This document shows, in pieces, positions 63,094 to 64,000 of a stretch of 64,000 bases of DNA. A program made the position numbers and the translations under genes. Position 1 is the first letter of the stretch. Every line of letters begins with the position of its first letter. This DNA comes from Alteribacillus bidgolensis (GTDB taxonomy: Bacteria > Bacillota > Bacilli > Bacillales > Marinococcaceae): NCBI RefSeq assembly GCF_002886255.1, contig NZ_KZ614149.1, positions 62,001-126,000 of the forward strand, in the 5' to 3' direction. The notes under the pieces were generated by a model, which saw nothing but the letters and a program-made list of their open reading frames with translations, made no database searches and was not told the DNA's origin.

Positions 63094-64000
63094 TAACTGA
63101 CGCTTGGGCGGACGGTGCAGACGGTATGGCCGGAGCATTAGACGAGGCTGCGTTAGAGTCGACGACCTTTGGCGACAATTTTAGCGAAGTTATGAACGGA
63201 GCTAGTATCGCGCTGCAACCGTTAGGCGAGCTGCTTTACGAACTCGCTTCCGAGCATATGGGCGACCTAAAAGAGGGCACGGCGGACCTATCCGATTACA
63301 TTCGGGAAAACTTGCCGGAATGGAAAGAGAAATTCCAGGACTTTGCGGAAACAGCCGCAGTGAAAATATCAGAGGTAATCGATAAGGCGAAAGAGTTTGC
63401 TGGCGCTATTCGAGACAATTGGCCGCAAATACGGGATACGGCGATACGAGTAGGCGCTGCCTTTATTATATTGCGAGGGGCATTATTAGCCCTGCAAGTC
63501 GTAAATACCGTAGCCGCAGCGTTTAGAACGTTTAGGGCGGTGCTTCTCGCAGTACGAGGCACACAAATTGGACTCAACCTCGCTATGATGGCGAATCCTA
63601 TCGGACTTATTATTGGACTAATCGCGGACTAATTGCGATAGGTATTCTGCTTTGGCAAAACTGGGATACGGTCAAAGAAAAGGCCGGCGAATTATGGAGC
63701 TGGTTAAAGGCAGAAGTGGGACGATATATGGGGTAAAATGAAAGAAATATGGGACAGCGTCAAAGAGAAAATAGGAGACGCAATGGATAACGCCAAGACC
63801 GCAGTATCCGATTTCTTTTCGCCGTTGCTCGAATTCATTGACAACGCAAAATCGAAATGGGATGACTTCAAGGAAGCGTTATCTAACTTCTCTTTACCGA
63901 AAGCAGTCGGAAAAGTGGCCGAAATCGGAGGTAACGTGTGGAACGCGGTAACTGGCGGAGGATCGCATTACCACGGCTTAGAATTCGTTCCCTATGACGG
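63094..64000 (+). pseudogene. Phage tail tape-measure protein fragment, frameshifted, truncated at both ends
   Basis: Reads VTDAWADGADGMAGALDEAA, GDNFSEVMNGASIALQPLGE, then PEWKEKFQDFAETAAVKISE and a hydrophobic LGLNLAMMANPIGLIIGLI-type segment, typical of tape-measure proteins that fix phage tail length. Two single-base shifts (near 63629 and 63718) are needed to continue to WDTVKEKAGELW, DIWGKMKEIWDSVKEKIGDA and NVWNAVTGGGSHYHG at the edge. Base composition is clearly richer in GC than the host genes. It is a prophage remnant. Confidence 0.82.

Overview
The window is low-GC chromosomal DNA of an endospore-forming, salt-adapted member of the Bacillaceae. Sporulation is indicated by a gamma-type small acid-soluble spore protein (sspE, 45620) and a PdaA-type muramic-lactam deacetylase (23739). 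Salt adaptation is indicated by a complete ectABC ectoine operon (30286-32655) and a very acidic lipoprotein. The genus cannot be fixed from the sequence alone. The organism uses PerR and has two candidate sigma-B promoters.

Layout. 1-2.9 kb: end of an assimilatory sulfate operon (cysC, sumT, sirB, sirC), which makes siroheme for sulfite reductase. 3-8.6 kb: M20 RocB-like peptidase, thiamine pyrophosphokinase, a YuiF-type transporter and an orphan siderophore-type N-monooxygenase. 8.8-10.5 kb: an acidic lipoprotein whose terminator is split by a decayed IS3-family element. 10.6-21.8 kb: stress and maintenance genes (RNase H1 with a viroplasmin-like domain, YfkM-like DJ-1 protein, msrA-msrB, ferritin-like protein, OsmC, MATE pump, lipase, aeRF1-like protein), with an MBL hydrolase broken by an in-frame TGA. 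21.9-29.4 kb: AbgT transporter, pdaA, alkA, adeR-ald and a DeoR regulator. 30-35 kb: ectoine operon and glutamate dehydrogenase.

35-62.4 kb closely follows the gene order known from Bacillus subtilis from yfhF to the rrnD operon: yfhF, recX, yfhH, yfhJ, yfhP, mutY, fabL, sspE, ygaC, ygaD, ygaE, gsaB, bcp, perR, ygzB, ygxA, 16S-23S-5S, then 16 tRNA genes in trnD order. Lineage-specific additions include tandem paralogues at 41118 and 41733, an oxidoreductase, an aminotransferase, and a DarA-like protein beside perR. After the tRNA terminator the sequence changes abruptly to a truncated ISL3-family transposase fused to a frameshifted, GC-richer phage tape-measure fragment that runs off the window.

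A recurring theme is a dispersed intergenic repeat of about 60-95 bp (at least seven recognisable copies plus degenerate or enlarged ones) ending in a terminator-like hairpin followed by T residues. A second GTCCTGTG-type motif is shared by some intergenic regions and the 16S-23S spacer. I found no convincing new multi-gene system. The best leads are these repeats, the IS-split terminator, the divergent DarA paralogue, the YYV/YELGTP paralogue pair, the tRNA-cluster insert and the IS/phage junction.
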